A stretch of DNA of 64,000 bases, taken from the NCBI GenBank assembly GCA_963807005.1, contig CAWDZK010000005.1:1-64000 (forward strand). The letters are read 5' to 3'. Positions 26,077 through 34,358 of the stretch are shown here, piece by piece. A model generated the notes under the pieces. The model saw nothing but the letters and a program-made list of their open reading frames with translations. It ran no database searches and was not told where the DNA came from. The DNA comes from CAWDZK01 sp963807005 (GTDB taxonomy: Bacteria > Actinomycetota > Actinomycetes > JACCUZ01). The position numbers and the translations under genes are program-made. The first letter of the stretch is position 1; the number at the start of each line of letters is the position of its first letter.

Positions 26077-26877
26077 TCAGTGGGCGTGCGAGCGGACGAA
26101 CTCGATCAGGGCGCTGTTGAAGGGGTCTGGGTGCTCCCAGAGGCAGGCGTGACCGCCGGGGACGGTTGCCCATCCGGCGCCCGGCACCCCCTCGTGCAGT
26201 GAGCGGGACAGGCTGACGGGGATGAGGATGTCCTCCTCGCCGGCCAGCACCAGGGTCGGGACGTCGATCGCGGCGAGCCGCCCGACGGCGTCGTGGGTCT
26301 GGATCACGTTGAGCTGTGAGAGGTAGGCCTGCACCGACATGTCGAGGCCTGCCATCGCCTCCTCGAACTCCTTGGCGTCGTCGGGCCGCTCGGAGAAGAA
26401 CGGGACGGTGAAGGCCCACAGCGTCACGTCGCGCATGACGAAGGGCACGCCGAGTGCCGGGGCGAGATCCGCCCACATGGCGAACATCCGGGAGCAGAAC
26501 GGGCCGGGCGCGGCGTAGGTGCACGCCAAGGTCAGCGACCGCAGGTCCGACCCGTACGCGAGGGCGTACTCCTGGCAGATCATCCCGCCCATGGAGACCC
26601 CCATGAGGTGGAAGTCGGTGATCTCCAGGTGGTCGACCAGCGCCTTCGCGTCGTCGGCAAGCAGTCGCGAGGTGTACGCGCCGGGGGGCGCGTCGGTGGC
26701 GCCGATCCCGCGGTTGTCGAAGCGCAGGACGCGCAAGCCGGCCTCCAGCAGCGCCGGCACCTGGAAGTCCCAGGAGTCGAGCGCGTCGGCGAGCCCGTTG
26801 ACCAGCACGAGGGTCTCGGGGCCGTCGCCGTCGAGCTGGTAGTTGATGTCGATTCCGTTGACGTGAGCTGTGGGCAC
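26077..26877 (-). CDS. Alpha/beta-fold hydrolase
   Basis: A 266-residue hydrolase with nucleophile Ser95 in GVSMGG, an acidic residue candidate in LAGEEDILIP and a catalytic His in PGGHACLWEH. The oxyanion region is VLVNGLADALDSW. Overall it resembles 3-oxoadipate enol-lactonases and carboxylesterases, but cap-domain residues do not fix the substrate. It sits 19 bp after the second ABC ATPase gene inside the transporter operon, so it probably hydrolyses an ester or lactone bond in the imported compound. Confidence 0.85.
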   Translation of the reverse strand: MPTAHVNGIDINYQLDGDGPETLVLVNGLADALDSWDFQVPALLEAGLRVLRFDNRGIGATDAPPGAYTSRLLADDAKALVDHLEITDFHLMGVSMGGMICQEYALAYGSDLRSLTLACTYAAPGPFCSRMFAMWADLAPALGVPFVMRDVTLWAFTVPFFSERPDDAKEFEEAMAGLDMSVQAYLSQLNVIQTHDAVGRLAAIDVPTLVLAGEEDILIPVSLSRSLHEGVPGAGWATVPGGHACLWEHPDPFNSALIEFVRSHAH

Positions 26878-26896
26878 CGGTTTTCTCCTCGTCGGA

Positions 26897-27877
26897 CTAC
26901 GGGTGGACGCGGGCAGGTGGGGCGGTCACCAGGCAGGCCGCCTCATGGGAGGCGCCGAGCGGCTCGAGGTCCGGCCGCACGGTGCGGCAGGTGTCGGTGA
27001 CCAACGGGCACCGGGGATGGAACCGGCACCCGGCGGGGGGGTCGAGCGGGCTGGGGATCTCGCCCGACAGCGGCACGACGTCGATCCGGTGGGTGGGGTC
27101 CGGCTGCGGGATCGCCTGGATGAGGGCCCGCGTGTACGGGTGGCTCGGGCTGCCGAAGATGTCCCGGGTCGGGCCGACCTCGGCGATCCGGCCGAGGTAC
27201 ATGACGGCGACCCGCTGGCTGAGGTGCTCGACGACCGCGAGGTCGTGCGCGATGAACAGCACCGCGACCCCGAGGTCGCGCTGCAGGTCGGCGAACAGGT
27301 TGAGGACCTGGGCCTGGACGCTGACGTCGAGCGCGGAGACCGGCTCGTCGGCGACGATCAGGTCCGGTCCGCTGGCCAGCGCCGCGGCCAGCCCGACCCG
27401 CTGCCGCTGCCCGCCGGAGAGCTGCCGGGGCAGTCTGCCGACGTACGACGGGCTGAGCCCGACCCGGTCGAGCAGGTCGACCACCCGGCGGTCCCGGTCG
27501 AGGGGCGTGCCGATGCGGTAGGCGTCGAGCGCCTCACGGATGCTGCGGCCCACCGGCCACCGCGGGTCGAGGCTGGCGTAGGGGTTCTGGAACACCGGCT
27601 GGACCCGGCGACGGAACTCGGCCCGGCGTCGGCCCCGCAGCGCGGTCACATCCGAGCCGTCGAACGTGATGGCGCCGTCGTCGACGCTGGTCATCCCGAG
27701 GACACACCGGCCGAGCGTGGTCTTGCCGCTGCCCGACTCGCCGACGAGCCCGAGCACCTCGGCGCGGCCGACGTCCAGCGAGACGCCGGCCACCGCGGAG
27801 ACGACCCGCCGACGGACCAGGCCGGAGGGCACCGAGAAGGTCTTGACCAGGCCCTCCACCTGCAGCAGGGCGCTCAC
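26897..27877 (-). CDS. Peptide ABC transporter ATPase, DppF/OppF type
   Basis: A 326-residue ATPase: Walker A GESGSGKT at 46-53, LSGGQRQRVGLAAAL signature, Walker B LIVADEP, His switch FIAHD. The C-terminal oligopeptide-transporter region with a Cys-containing motif (CRFHPRCPLVTDTC) resembles the [4Fe-4S]-like C-x-C motifs of DppD/DppF. GTG 27877 overlaps the upstream ATPase stop by 4 bp; a longer in-frame reading from 27991 lies entirely inside that gene. It pairs with the next gene as the two nucleotide-binding subunits. Confidence 0.92.
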   Translation of the reverse strand: MSALLQVEGLVKTFSVPSGLVRRRVVSAVAGVSLDVGRAEVLGLVGESGSGKTTLGRCVLGMTSVDDGAITFDGSDVTALRGRRRAEFRRRVQPVFQNPYASLDPRWPVGRSIREALDAYRIGTPLDRDRRVVDLLDRVGLSPSYVGRLPRQLSGGQRQRVGLAAALASGPDLIVADEPVSALDVSVQAQVLNLFADLQRDLGVAVLFIAHDLAVVEHLSQRVAVMYLGRIAEVGPTRDIFGSPSHPYTRALIQAIPQPDPTHRIDVVPLSGEIPSPLDPPAGCRFHPRCPLVTDTCRTVRPDLEPLGASHEAACLVTAPPARVHP

Positions 27878-28860
27878 GGGCGGTCCCCCGGGCCGACCAG
27901 CGCGGCGCTGACGTCCCAGCAGGCGACGGTCGTGGCCCCGACGACCACCGGCTCGGGGCGCGACGGGCACTCGGCCCGCGCCCGAGGGCAACGGTCCAGG
28001 AAGCGGCAGCCGGGCAGCGACCCGGACAGGTCCGGCACCTGGCCGGGGATGACAGTGAGGCCACCCGGCCGCGCATCAGCGCTCGGGAGCGCGCCGAGCA
28101 GGGCCCGGGTGTAGGGATGCTGCGGGTCAGAGAAGAGCCGCTCGACCGGCGCCTCCTCGACCAGCTGGCCGGCGTACATCACACCCACCCGGTCGCAGAC
28201 CTGGGCGACCACACCGAGGTCGTGGGTGATGAGCAGGACCGCGGTGCCCTGGTCCCGGCACAGGCCGGCGATGAGACTGAGGATCTGCGCCTGGATGGTG
28301 ACGTCGAGGGCAGTGGTCGGCTCGTCGGCCACCAGCACGGCGGGCTGGTTGGCCAACGCGGCAGCGATCACGACACGTTGACGCATCCCACCGGAGAAGC
28401 GGTGCGGAGGGTCGGAGTAGCGGCTTGCGGCATCCGGGATTCCCACCTCGGTCATCAGCCGGACCGCCTGCGCTCGAGCCGCGGCGCGGCCAACTCTCCG
28501 GTGGGCGCGGATCGTCTCGGCCACCTGCTCGCCGACGGAGAACGTCGGGTCCAGGCTGGTCGAGGGGTCCTGGAACACCATCGAGATCCGGTCGCCGCGC
28601 AAGCGCCGCAGGTGCTGCTCCTCGAGCCCGAGCAGCTGCTCACCGTCGAGCTGGGCCGAGCCTGCGACCCGCGCTTGCGCCGGCAGCAGCCCCATCACGG
28701 CGCCGGCGAGGGTGGACTTCCCGCAGCCGCTCTCGCCCACCAGGCCGACGATCTCCCCCGGGGCGACGGACAGGCTGACCCCGTCCACAGCCGAAACCGG
28801 CCCCTCCGGGCTGTCGTAGTCGACCCTGAGGTCCTGCACGGCGAGCGCCGGCCGGCTCAT
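27874..28860 (-). CDS. Peptide ABC transporter ATPase, DppD/OppD type
   Basis: A 328-residue ATPase with Walker A GESGCGKS at 42-49, FSGGMRQRVVIAAAL signature, Walker B VLVADEP and His switch LITHD. The C-terminal oligopeptide motif includes CRFLDRCPRARAEC. ATG 28860 overlaps the DppC-like gene, and its stop overlaps the DppF-like start. Together with the other ATPase it energises uptake through the two permeases upstream. Confidence 0.93.
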   Translation of the reverse strand: MSRPALAVQDLRVDYDSPEGPVSAVDGVSLSVAPGEIVGLVGESGCGKSTLAGAVMGLLPAQARVAGSAQLDGEQLLGLEEQHLRRLRGDRISMVFQDPSTSLDPTFSVGEQVAETIRAHRRVGRAAARAQAVRLMTEVGIPDAASRYSDPPHRFSGGMRQRVVIAAALANQPAVLVADEPTTALDVTIQAQILSLIAGLCRDQGTAVLLITHDLGVVAQVCDRVGVMYAGQLVEEAPVERLFSDPQHPYTRALLGALPSADARPGGLTVIPGQVPDLSGSLPGCRFLDRCPRARAECPSRPEPVVVGATTVACWDVSAALVGPGDRP

Positions 28861-29708
28861 CGCAGTACTCCGTGCGGATCGAACCGCACGCGCAGGCCGT
28901 CGCCGAGCAGGACGAATCCGAGCACGGCCAGAGCGAGGGTCAGCCCGGGGAAGATCTCCACCCAGGGTGCCTGGACGAGGACGTCGCGCCCCTCGGAGAG
29001 CATGAGGCCTAGGGACGGGGTGGGCGGCTGGGTGCCGAGGCCGAGGAAGCTCAACGCTGCCTCGATCTGCAGGGCGAAACCGGCCAGGATCGAGACCTGG
29101 ACGAGCACCGGCCCGATCGCGTTCGGGACCACGTGTCCGGCGAGCACCCTCGCGTGCCCGGCGCCGCGGGCGGCCGCCCCTTCGACGTACCCGAGGTGGG
29201 CGACGCCGAGGGTGCTCCCGCGCATCACCCGGGCCAGGATCGGGAGGTAGATGATCGCGATCGCCACCGCGGCCACCGCGCTGCCGGGCCCGATGATCGC
29301 GATGAGCGTGACGGCCAGGAGCAGGGCCGGCAGGACCAGGAGCATGTCCAGCGGACGGGAGATCAGCGTGTCCGTCAGGCCGCCGAAGTACCCCGCGACC
29401 GCACCCAGCGGTACCGCGACCAGCGCGGCCATGACCACCGACGAGATCGCGACCAGCAGGCTGACGCGCAGCGCGAACAGCACCCTGGTGAAGACGTCCC
29501 GGCCGAGCGCGTCGGACCCGAACAGGTGCGACGCGTCCGGAGCGGCCAGGATCCGCTGCGGGTCGACGGTCTCAGGGTCGTGCGGCGCGATCCACGGGGC
29601 GAGCAGTGCCAGCAGCACCAGGACACCCAGGATGAGCGAGCCGACGAGCACCGGTCCGCGCAGCCGACGTCGCCGACCGCGCGGACGGGCCACAGCCACG
29701 GCGCTCAC
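28857..29708 (-). CDS. Peptide ABC transporter permease, DppC/OppC type
   Basis: A 283-residue permease with a cytosolic basic N terminus (ARPRGRRRRLRG), one long first helix, the OppC N-terminal motif (HLFGSDALGRDVFTRVLFALRVSL) and a BPD_transp_1 domain of about five helices. The EAA-like coupling loop is in EGAAARGAGHARVLAGHVVPNAIGP (residues about 178-202). The GTG start overlaps the DppB-like stop by 4 bp. Confidence 0.92.
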   Translation of the reverse strand: MSAVAVARPRGRRRRLRGPVLVGSLILGVLVLLALLAPWIAPHDPETVDPQRILAAPDASHLFGSDALGRDVFTRVLFALRVSLLVAISSVVMAALVAVPLGAVAGYFGGLTDTLISRPLDMLLVLPALLLAVTLIAIIGPGSAVAAVAIAIIYLPILARVMRGSTLGVAHLGYVEGAAARGAGHARVLAGHVVPNAIGPVLVQVSILAGFALQIEAALSFLGLGTQPPTPSLGLMLSEGRDVLVQAPWVEIFPGLTLALAVLGFVLLGDGLRVRFDPHGVLR

Positions 29709-30664
29709 GAGGCGGACCCGTCGGCGACCCGGGAGTCCAGCCAGCCGACGACGAGATCGGTGACCAGCGAGACGAGGATGAACAGCGATGCGACGACGAG
29801 GACCCCGGCCTGCACCACGGGGTAGTTGCGCTGGTTGATCGCCGTGACGAGCAACCGACCCACACCGGGCAGTGCGAACAGCGTCTCGATCACGATGGCG
29901 CCGCCGAGCAGGACACCGAACTGGATACCGATCACCGTGATGACCGGGATCGCGGCGTTCTTCAGTGCGTGGCGGTACACGATCCGCCGGTGGCTCAGAC
30001 CCTTGGCGCGCAGGAAGGTCACGAACGGCTGGCCCATGGTGGCCTCCATCGCCCCCCGCGTGGTGCGCAGGATGTAGGCGGCCTCCGCGACGGCGAGGGT
30101 CAGCACGGGGAGCGTCATGTACTGCAGGTTCTGCACCGGGTCGTCGGTGAACGGCACGTAGCCCGAGGGGGGTAGCAGGGTGAGGGTCCCGGAGAACAGC
30201 AGGACGAGCATGATCCCCAGCCAGAAGTCAGGGATGCTCACGCCTGCGACGACGAAGCCGTCGGTCAGCCGTCGGACCCACGCGGAGCCGGTGGCGGCCA
30301 GCACGCCGAGCGGGACGGCGACGACGATCGCCAGCCCCATCGCCAGGACGGTCAGCTCGAGCGTCACCGGCACCCGCTGGGCGAGCAGCTCGCTCAGGGG
30401 CGCCTTGCTCACGAAGTCGGTGCCGAAGTCGCCGTGCAGCACCCCGCCGATCCAGCTCAGGTACTGCTGCACCAGAGGCTGGTCCAGCCCCAGCTGCGAC
30501 CGGGTCTCGGCGACGTTCTGCTTGGTCGCCCGGAACCCGAGCATGGTGCGGACCGGGTCGCCGGGGACCAGCCGGATGATGAGGAACACGAACACGCTCA
30601 TGGCCAGCAGCGACGGCACGGTCAGCAGCAGCCGACGTACGACGAAGCGCGCGCGGCCGCTCAC
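29705..30664 (-). CDS. Peptide ABC transporter permease, DppB/OppB type
   Basis: A 319-residue permease with an N-terminal helix (LLLTVPSLLAMSVFVFLIIRL), the family motif RLVPGDPVRTMLG, six predicted membrane helices, and a coupling loop in FLRAKGLSHRRIVYRHALKN. The GTG start overlaps the GntR stop (GTGA), confirming a continuous operon. With the DppC-like partner it forms the transmembrane channel. Confidence 0.92.
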   Translation of the reverse strand: MSGRARFVVRRLLLTVPSLLAMSVFVFLIIRLVPGDPVRTMLGFRATKQNVAETRSQLGLDQPLVQQYLSWIGGVLHGDFGTDFVSKAPLSELLAQRVPVTLELTVLAMGLAIVVAVPLGVLAATGSAWVRRLTDGFVVAGVSIPDFWLGIMLVLLFSGTLTLLPPSGYVPFTDDPVQNLQYMTLPVLTLAVAEAAYILRTTRGAMEATMGQPFVTFLRAKGLSHRRIVYRHALKNAAIPVITVIGIQFGVLLGGAIVIETLFALPGVGRLLVTAINQRNYPVVQAGVLVVASLFILVSLVTDLVVGWLDSRVADGSAS

Positions 30665-31452
30665 GGCCTGACTCCCTCGCGACGCACCCGTCGCACCAGG
30701 TCGCGGATCTTCCGCTCGGTCAGGACGAAGTGCTCGGCCGCGATCGCGGCCGCCGCGTCCCCGTCGCCGGCCTCGATGGCACCGGCCAGCTCCTCGTGCT
30801 GGTGCGCGGCCTTGTCCCTGATGCGCGCGGTGTAGGGCTCGGCGCCGAGGTTGAGGCTGATCCGGGAGCGGATCTGGGTGGACAGCCCGACCAGGACGGG
30901 ATTGTGGGTGGCCTCGGCGACACTTCGGTGCAGCAGCTCGTCGGCACGCCGGGAGTCCTCGCGGTCGCCGGCTTCGGTGTACTGCGCGAGCGCCGCCTTG
31001 ACGGCGCGGACGTCGGCAGGGCGTCGCCGCTCGGCCGCGGTCCTGGCGATGAGGGGCTCGATCAGGCGGCGGGCATCGAACAACGCCTCGAACCGCTCCC
31101 AGTTGGGCAGCAGGTGCCGGCCGACCATCTCTGCCGACCCCGGTCCCCACCCGGACAGCACGAACGAGCCGCCCTGGCGGCCGCGGCGTACCTCGATGTA
31201 GCCGGCCTCGGCAAGCCGGTGCAGCGCCTCCCGGACGCCGGTGCGGGACACCCCGAGCATCTCGGCGAGCTCCCGCTCGGCCGGCAGCCGCTGGCCGGGC
31301 ACGTACACGCCCAGGGCGACCGCTGTCACCAGGCGGTCGACGATCTGGTCCGCCACGTTTCGGGTGACCACCCGCTCGCCCAGCGGCTTGGCGACGTCGC
31401 GGTCCAGCTCGCCGAACATGTCGAGGTCCAAGGTCCTGGGGATCCCGGTCAC
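30661..31452 (-). CDS. GntR-family regulator, FadR/FCD subfamily
   Basis: A 263-residue regulator. The winged helix is about residues 28-95 (QRLPAERELAEMLGVSRTGVREALHRL, with Arg/Gly-rich wing RRGRQGGSFV). The FCD-type helical effector domain follows (LLHRSVAEATHNPVL and AHQHEELAGAIEAGD contribute the usual Asp/His ligands). It is the second gene of the transporter operon, overlapping the M20 stop and the DppB start by 4 bp each. A FadR-like TGGTCTAGTCCA palindrome just before the operon is its probable target, implying negative autoregulation relieved by a substrate-derived acid. Confidence 0.92.
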   Translation of the reverse strand: MTGIPRTLDLDMFGELDRDVAKPLGERVVTRNVADQIVDRLVTAVALGVYVPGQRLPAERELAEMLGVSRTGVREALHRLAEAGYIEVRRGRQGGSFVLSGWGPGSAEMVGRHLLPNWERFEALFDARRLIEPLIARTAAERRRPADVRAVKAALAQYTEAGDREDSRRADELLHRSVAEATHNPVLVGLSTQIRSRISLNLGAEPYTARIRDKAAHQHEELAGAIEAGDGDAAAAIAAEHFVLTERKIRDLVRRVRREGVRP

Positions 31453-32717
31453 GCGACCACCGACCCCGGCCGGTACCACTCGGCCAGGAAGCGGGCGAGG
31501 GTGCGAGCGCCGTCGACGACGCTGTCGAGGTCGACCGACTCGTCCACACCGTGGATGTCCGCGGCGGCCGGGCCGTAGCAGAGCGCGGGCACGCCGAAGT
31601 CGTTCAGGTAGGTGCGCGCATCGGTCGTGCTGCCCAGGGAGAAGACTCCCGGGTCGGCACCGTGGGCGTCCCGGTGCGCCGCCGCGACCGCCCGCACCAG
31701 GGGGTGGTCGGCGTCCAGGTGGTAGCCGCGGGCGCGGAAGCCACTCGAGCGCACCGTGGGCTCGGTGGGAAAGCCGCCGTCCCTGCGGACCAGCTCCTTG
31801 AGGGCGAGCGTCACCTCGCGCTCGGCGTCGTCGGCGGTCCAGGCCCGGGGGTAGCCGATGCGCAGGCGGACCCGCGCGGAGGTGGGGACGCTCGAGGGCC
31901 AGTCGCCCGCGGCGAGCTCGCCGACGTTGAGGTTGTACGGGCTCGGAACGTCGTCGAGGTCCGGGTCGGGGCAGCGCTGCGCCAGCCCGTCGGTCCATTC
32001 CCGCAGCCCGGCCACCAGGCGGTACACCAGGTCCACCGGGTTCACGGCGCGGTGTGCCGACTCGGCGTGCGCCGATACGCCGGCCACCTCGACGTCGACC
32101 CAGAGGATCCCCACCCCACCCACCATCAGGTCCAGACCGGTGGGCTCGAGCAGCACGACCGCCTCGGCCAGGACCCCCTCGCGGGCTGCCGCCAGCGTGC
32201 CGTTGCCGGTGCACTCCTCCTCGATCGCCGCCAGGAAGGACAACGGGCCGGTGAGGATGTCGGGGGCCACCGAGAGCAGGGCGCGCAGTGCCAGGACCCC
32301 CATCGCGAAGCCGGCCTTCATGTCCCCGGCGCCGCGTCCGTAGAGCCGGGCGCCGTCCCGGCGCGGCTCGAACGGCGGGGAGGCCCACCGGCCCGGCGAG
32401 TCCGCGGGCACCACGTCGATGTGGCCGTTGAGCAGCAGGGCCCGACCCTGTGCCGGTCCTGTCACGGCGACCACCTGGGTCCGACGGCCGGTCGTCGGCT
32501 GCGGGACGCCGGCCCGGGGGTCGTCCGCGATGTCGACCGGCAGGTCGATCCAGCGGACCGTGAAGCCGAGCCCGGCGAGCTCGTCAGCGAACACCGACAG
32601 CGCGCCGTGCTCGTTCCCGACGGTGCTCGGCTCGGCGACGAGTCGCTCGAGGAAGCCGAAAGCGTCCTCGGCGCACGACGCGATCGCCGCGTCGAGCCGG
32701 TCAGCCTCAATCAGCAC
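31449..32717 (-). CDS. M20-family metallohydrolase (ArgE/DapE-like deacylase)
   Basis: A 422-residue zinc amidohydrolase. Metal and catalytic residues are in NGHIDVVP (His, Asp), GRGAGDMKAG (bridging Asp), AAIEEECTGNG (general-base Glu and ligand Glu) and YGPAAADIHGVDES (C-terminal His ligand). A dimerisation domain is inserted near VGGVGILWVDVEVAGVSAHA. GTG 32717 was chosen because GAGGG lies 8 bp upstream; an in-frame TTG at 32732 has no ribosome site and would abut the operator. It is the first gene of the transporter operon, so it likely deacylates the imported amide or peptide. Confidence 0.88.
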   Translation of the reverse strand: MLIEADRLDAAIASCAEDAFGFLERLVAEPSTVGNEHGALSVFADELAGLGFTVRWIDLPVDIADDPRAGVPQPTTGRRTQVVAVTGPAQGRALLLNGHIDVVPADSPGRWASPPFEPRRDGARLYGRGAGDMKAGFAMGVLALRALLSVAPDILTGPLSFLAAIEEECTGNGTLAAAREGVLAEAVVLLEPTGLDLMVGGVGILWVDVEVAGVSAHAESAHRAVNPVDLVYRLVAGLREWTDGLAQRCPDPDLDDVPSPYNLNVGELAAGDWPSSVPTSARVRLRIGYPRAWTADDAEREVTLALKELVRRDGGFPTEPTVRSSGFRARGYHLDADHPLVRAVAAAHRDAHGADPGVFSLGSTTDARTYLNDFGVPALCYGPAAADIHGVDESVDLDSVVDGARTLARFLAEWYRPGSVVA

Positions 32718-32733
32718 GGCGGGCGCCCTCAAT

Positions 32734-32757
32734 GGTCAATGGTCTAGTCCAATGACC
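32734..32757. promoter_or_regulatory. FadR-type palindromic operator before the M20-transporter operon
   Basis: A 24-bp imperfect palindrome (20 of 24 positions symmetric) centred on TGGTCTAGTCCA, with outer halves GGTCA and TGACC. It ends 17 bp upstream of the chosen M20 start. The TGGT..ACCA-like core matches the class of sites bound by FadR-subfamily GntR proteins, and one is encoded by the second gene of the operon. Confidence 0.7.
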
Positions 32758-32862
32758 TTACCACCGAACCGTGCGACGGTGGTGATGCCGCCGGAGGGTT
32801 TGGCCGCGCGACCAGTCAGAGCCCGGCGGCATGCCGGCGCCGGCCGGCGGCCAGTGGGTCGG

Positions 32863-34314
32863 TTACCAGGTGACGGCGATGTACTTGGACTCGGTGTAGT
32901 CCAGCAGTCCCTCGTGGCCACCCTCGCGACCGATGCCGGACTGCTTCACCCCGCCGAACGGTGCGGCGGGGTCGGAGACCAGGCCTCGGTTCAGCCCGAC
33001 CATCCCGCTCTCCAGCGCCTCGGCCACCCGCAGTCCTCGGGCCAGGTCGCCGGTGTACAGGTAGGCCACCAGCCCGTACTCGGTGTCGTTGGCCCAGCGG
33101 ATCGCGTCGGCCTCGTCGGTGAACGTCACGATCGGCGCGACCGGCCCGAAGATCTCCTCCTTGAGGATGGCCGCGTCAGCCGGGACGTCGACCAGCACCG
33201 TCGGGTCGTAGTAGCAGCCGGTCCGCTCCGGTACCTCGCCGCCGATCAGCGCCCGGGCTCCGCCGGCAAGTGCACCGGTGACCAGCTCGTCGACCTTCTC
33301 CACCGCGGCGTCGTTGACCAGCGGCCCGACCTGGGTGCCGTCCGCCGTGCCGGGGCCGACCTTGAGCGCGCTCATCTTCTCCGCCAGCCTGCGTGCGAAC
33401 TCGTCCGCGACCGACGCCTCGACGTAGAACCGGTTGGCGGCGGTGCACGCCTCGCCGCCGTTGCGCATCTTCGCGATCATCGCCCCCTCGATCGCGGCGT
33501 CCATGTCGGCGTCGGCGAAGACGAGGAACGGCGCGTTGCCGCCCAGCTCCATCGAGGTGTTGACGATGGTGTCGGCGGCCAGCTTGAGCAGGGTGCGGCC
33601 CACCTCGGTGGAGCCGGTGAACGACAGCTTGCGCACCCGGTCGTCGTTGACCATCGCCGCCACGACCTCGCCGGAGCGGCGGGCGGGAACGACGTTGACG
33701 ACACCCTTGGGTACGCCGGCGTCGTCGAGGATCTGCGCCATCAGCAGCGCGGTCAGCGGGGTGTCCGAGGCCGGCTTGAGCACGACCGTGCAGCCCGCCC
33801 CCAGCGCCGGACCCATCTTCCGGGTGGCCATCGCGGCCGGGAAGTTCCACGGCGTCACCAGGACGCAGACCCCGACCGGCTGGTGGACCACCATGATCCG
33901 GTTCGCCCCGGAAGGTGCGGTGGTGACCATGCCGTCCATCCGGACGGTCTCCTCGGCGTACCACCGGAAGAACTCCGCGGCGTACGTTGCCTCGCCCTTC
34001 GCGTCGGTCAGCGCCTTACCGTTCTCCAGCGAGATGAGCGTCGCGATCTCGTCCGCCCGGTCGGTCATCAGCTGCCACGCCCTGCGCAGGATCTCGGCGC
34101 GCTGGCGTGGGGCCGTCGCGGCCCACCCGGGAAGTGCCTCGGCTGCCGCGTCGACCGCGGCCAGGCCGTCGTCGGCCGACCCGTCGGACACCTGCGCGAT
34201 CACCTCGCCGGTCGCCGGGTCGGTCACGTCGAAGCGGCCGCCTTCGGACGCCGCGCGCCACGTCCCACCGATGAACAGGTCGGTGGGCACCTTGCTGAGC
34301 AGGTCTGCAGTCAT
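32863..34314 (-). CDS. NAD(P)-dependent aldehyde dehydrogenase, succinate-semialdehyde type
   Basis: A 483-residue ALDH with oxyanion Asn157 (TPWNFP), the cofactor loop FTGSTEVGR, general-base Glu256 (MELGGNAP) and nucleophile Cys290 (GGEACTAANRF). It looks most like GabD/succinate- or glutarate-semialdehyde dehydrogenases. ATG 34314 was chosen with GCGAGG 9 bp upstream; ATG 34323, nine bases earlier in frame, is equally possible. It follows the M24 gene by 44 bp and is the last gene of the HIBADH-M24-ALDH operon. Expected role: oxidise a semialdehyde released by the pathway to a TCA-cycle acid. Confidence 0.9.
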   Translation of the reverse strand: MTADLLSKVPTDLFIGGTWRAASEGGRFDVTDPATGEVIAQVSDGSADDGLAAVDAAAEALPGWAATAPRQRAEILRRAWQLMTDRADEIATLISLENGKALTDAKGEATYAAEFFRWYAEETVRMDGMVTTAPSGANRIMVVHQPVGVCVLVTPWNFPAAMATRKMGPALGAGCTVVLKPASDTPLTALLMAQILDDAGVPKGVVNVVPARRSGEVVAAMVNDDRVRKLSFTGSTEVGRTLLKLAADTIVNTSMELGGNAPFLVFADADMDAAIEGAMIAKMRNGGEACTAANRFYVEASVADEFARRLAEKMSALKVGPGTADGTQVGPLVNDAAVEKVDELVTGALAGGARALIGGEVPERTGCYYDPTVLVDVPADAAILKEEIFGPVAPIVTFTDEADAIRWANDTEYGLVAYLYTGDLARGLRVAEALESGMVGLNRGLVSDPAAPFGGVKQSGIGREGGHEGLLDYTESKYIAVTW

Positions 34315-34358
34315 GTCTCGCATCCTCGCTTCCCGCGGCGCGTCCCGCCAGAGGGTGG

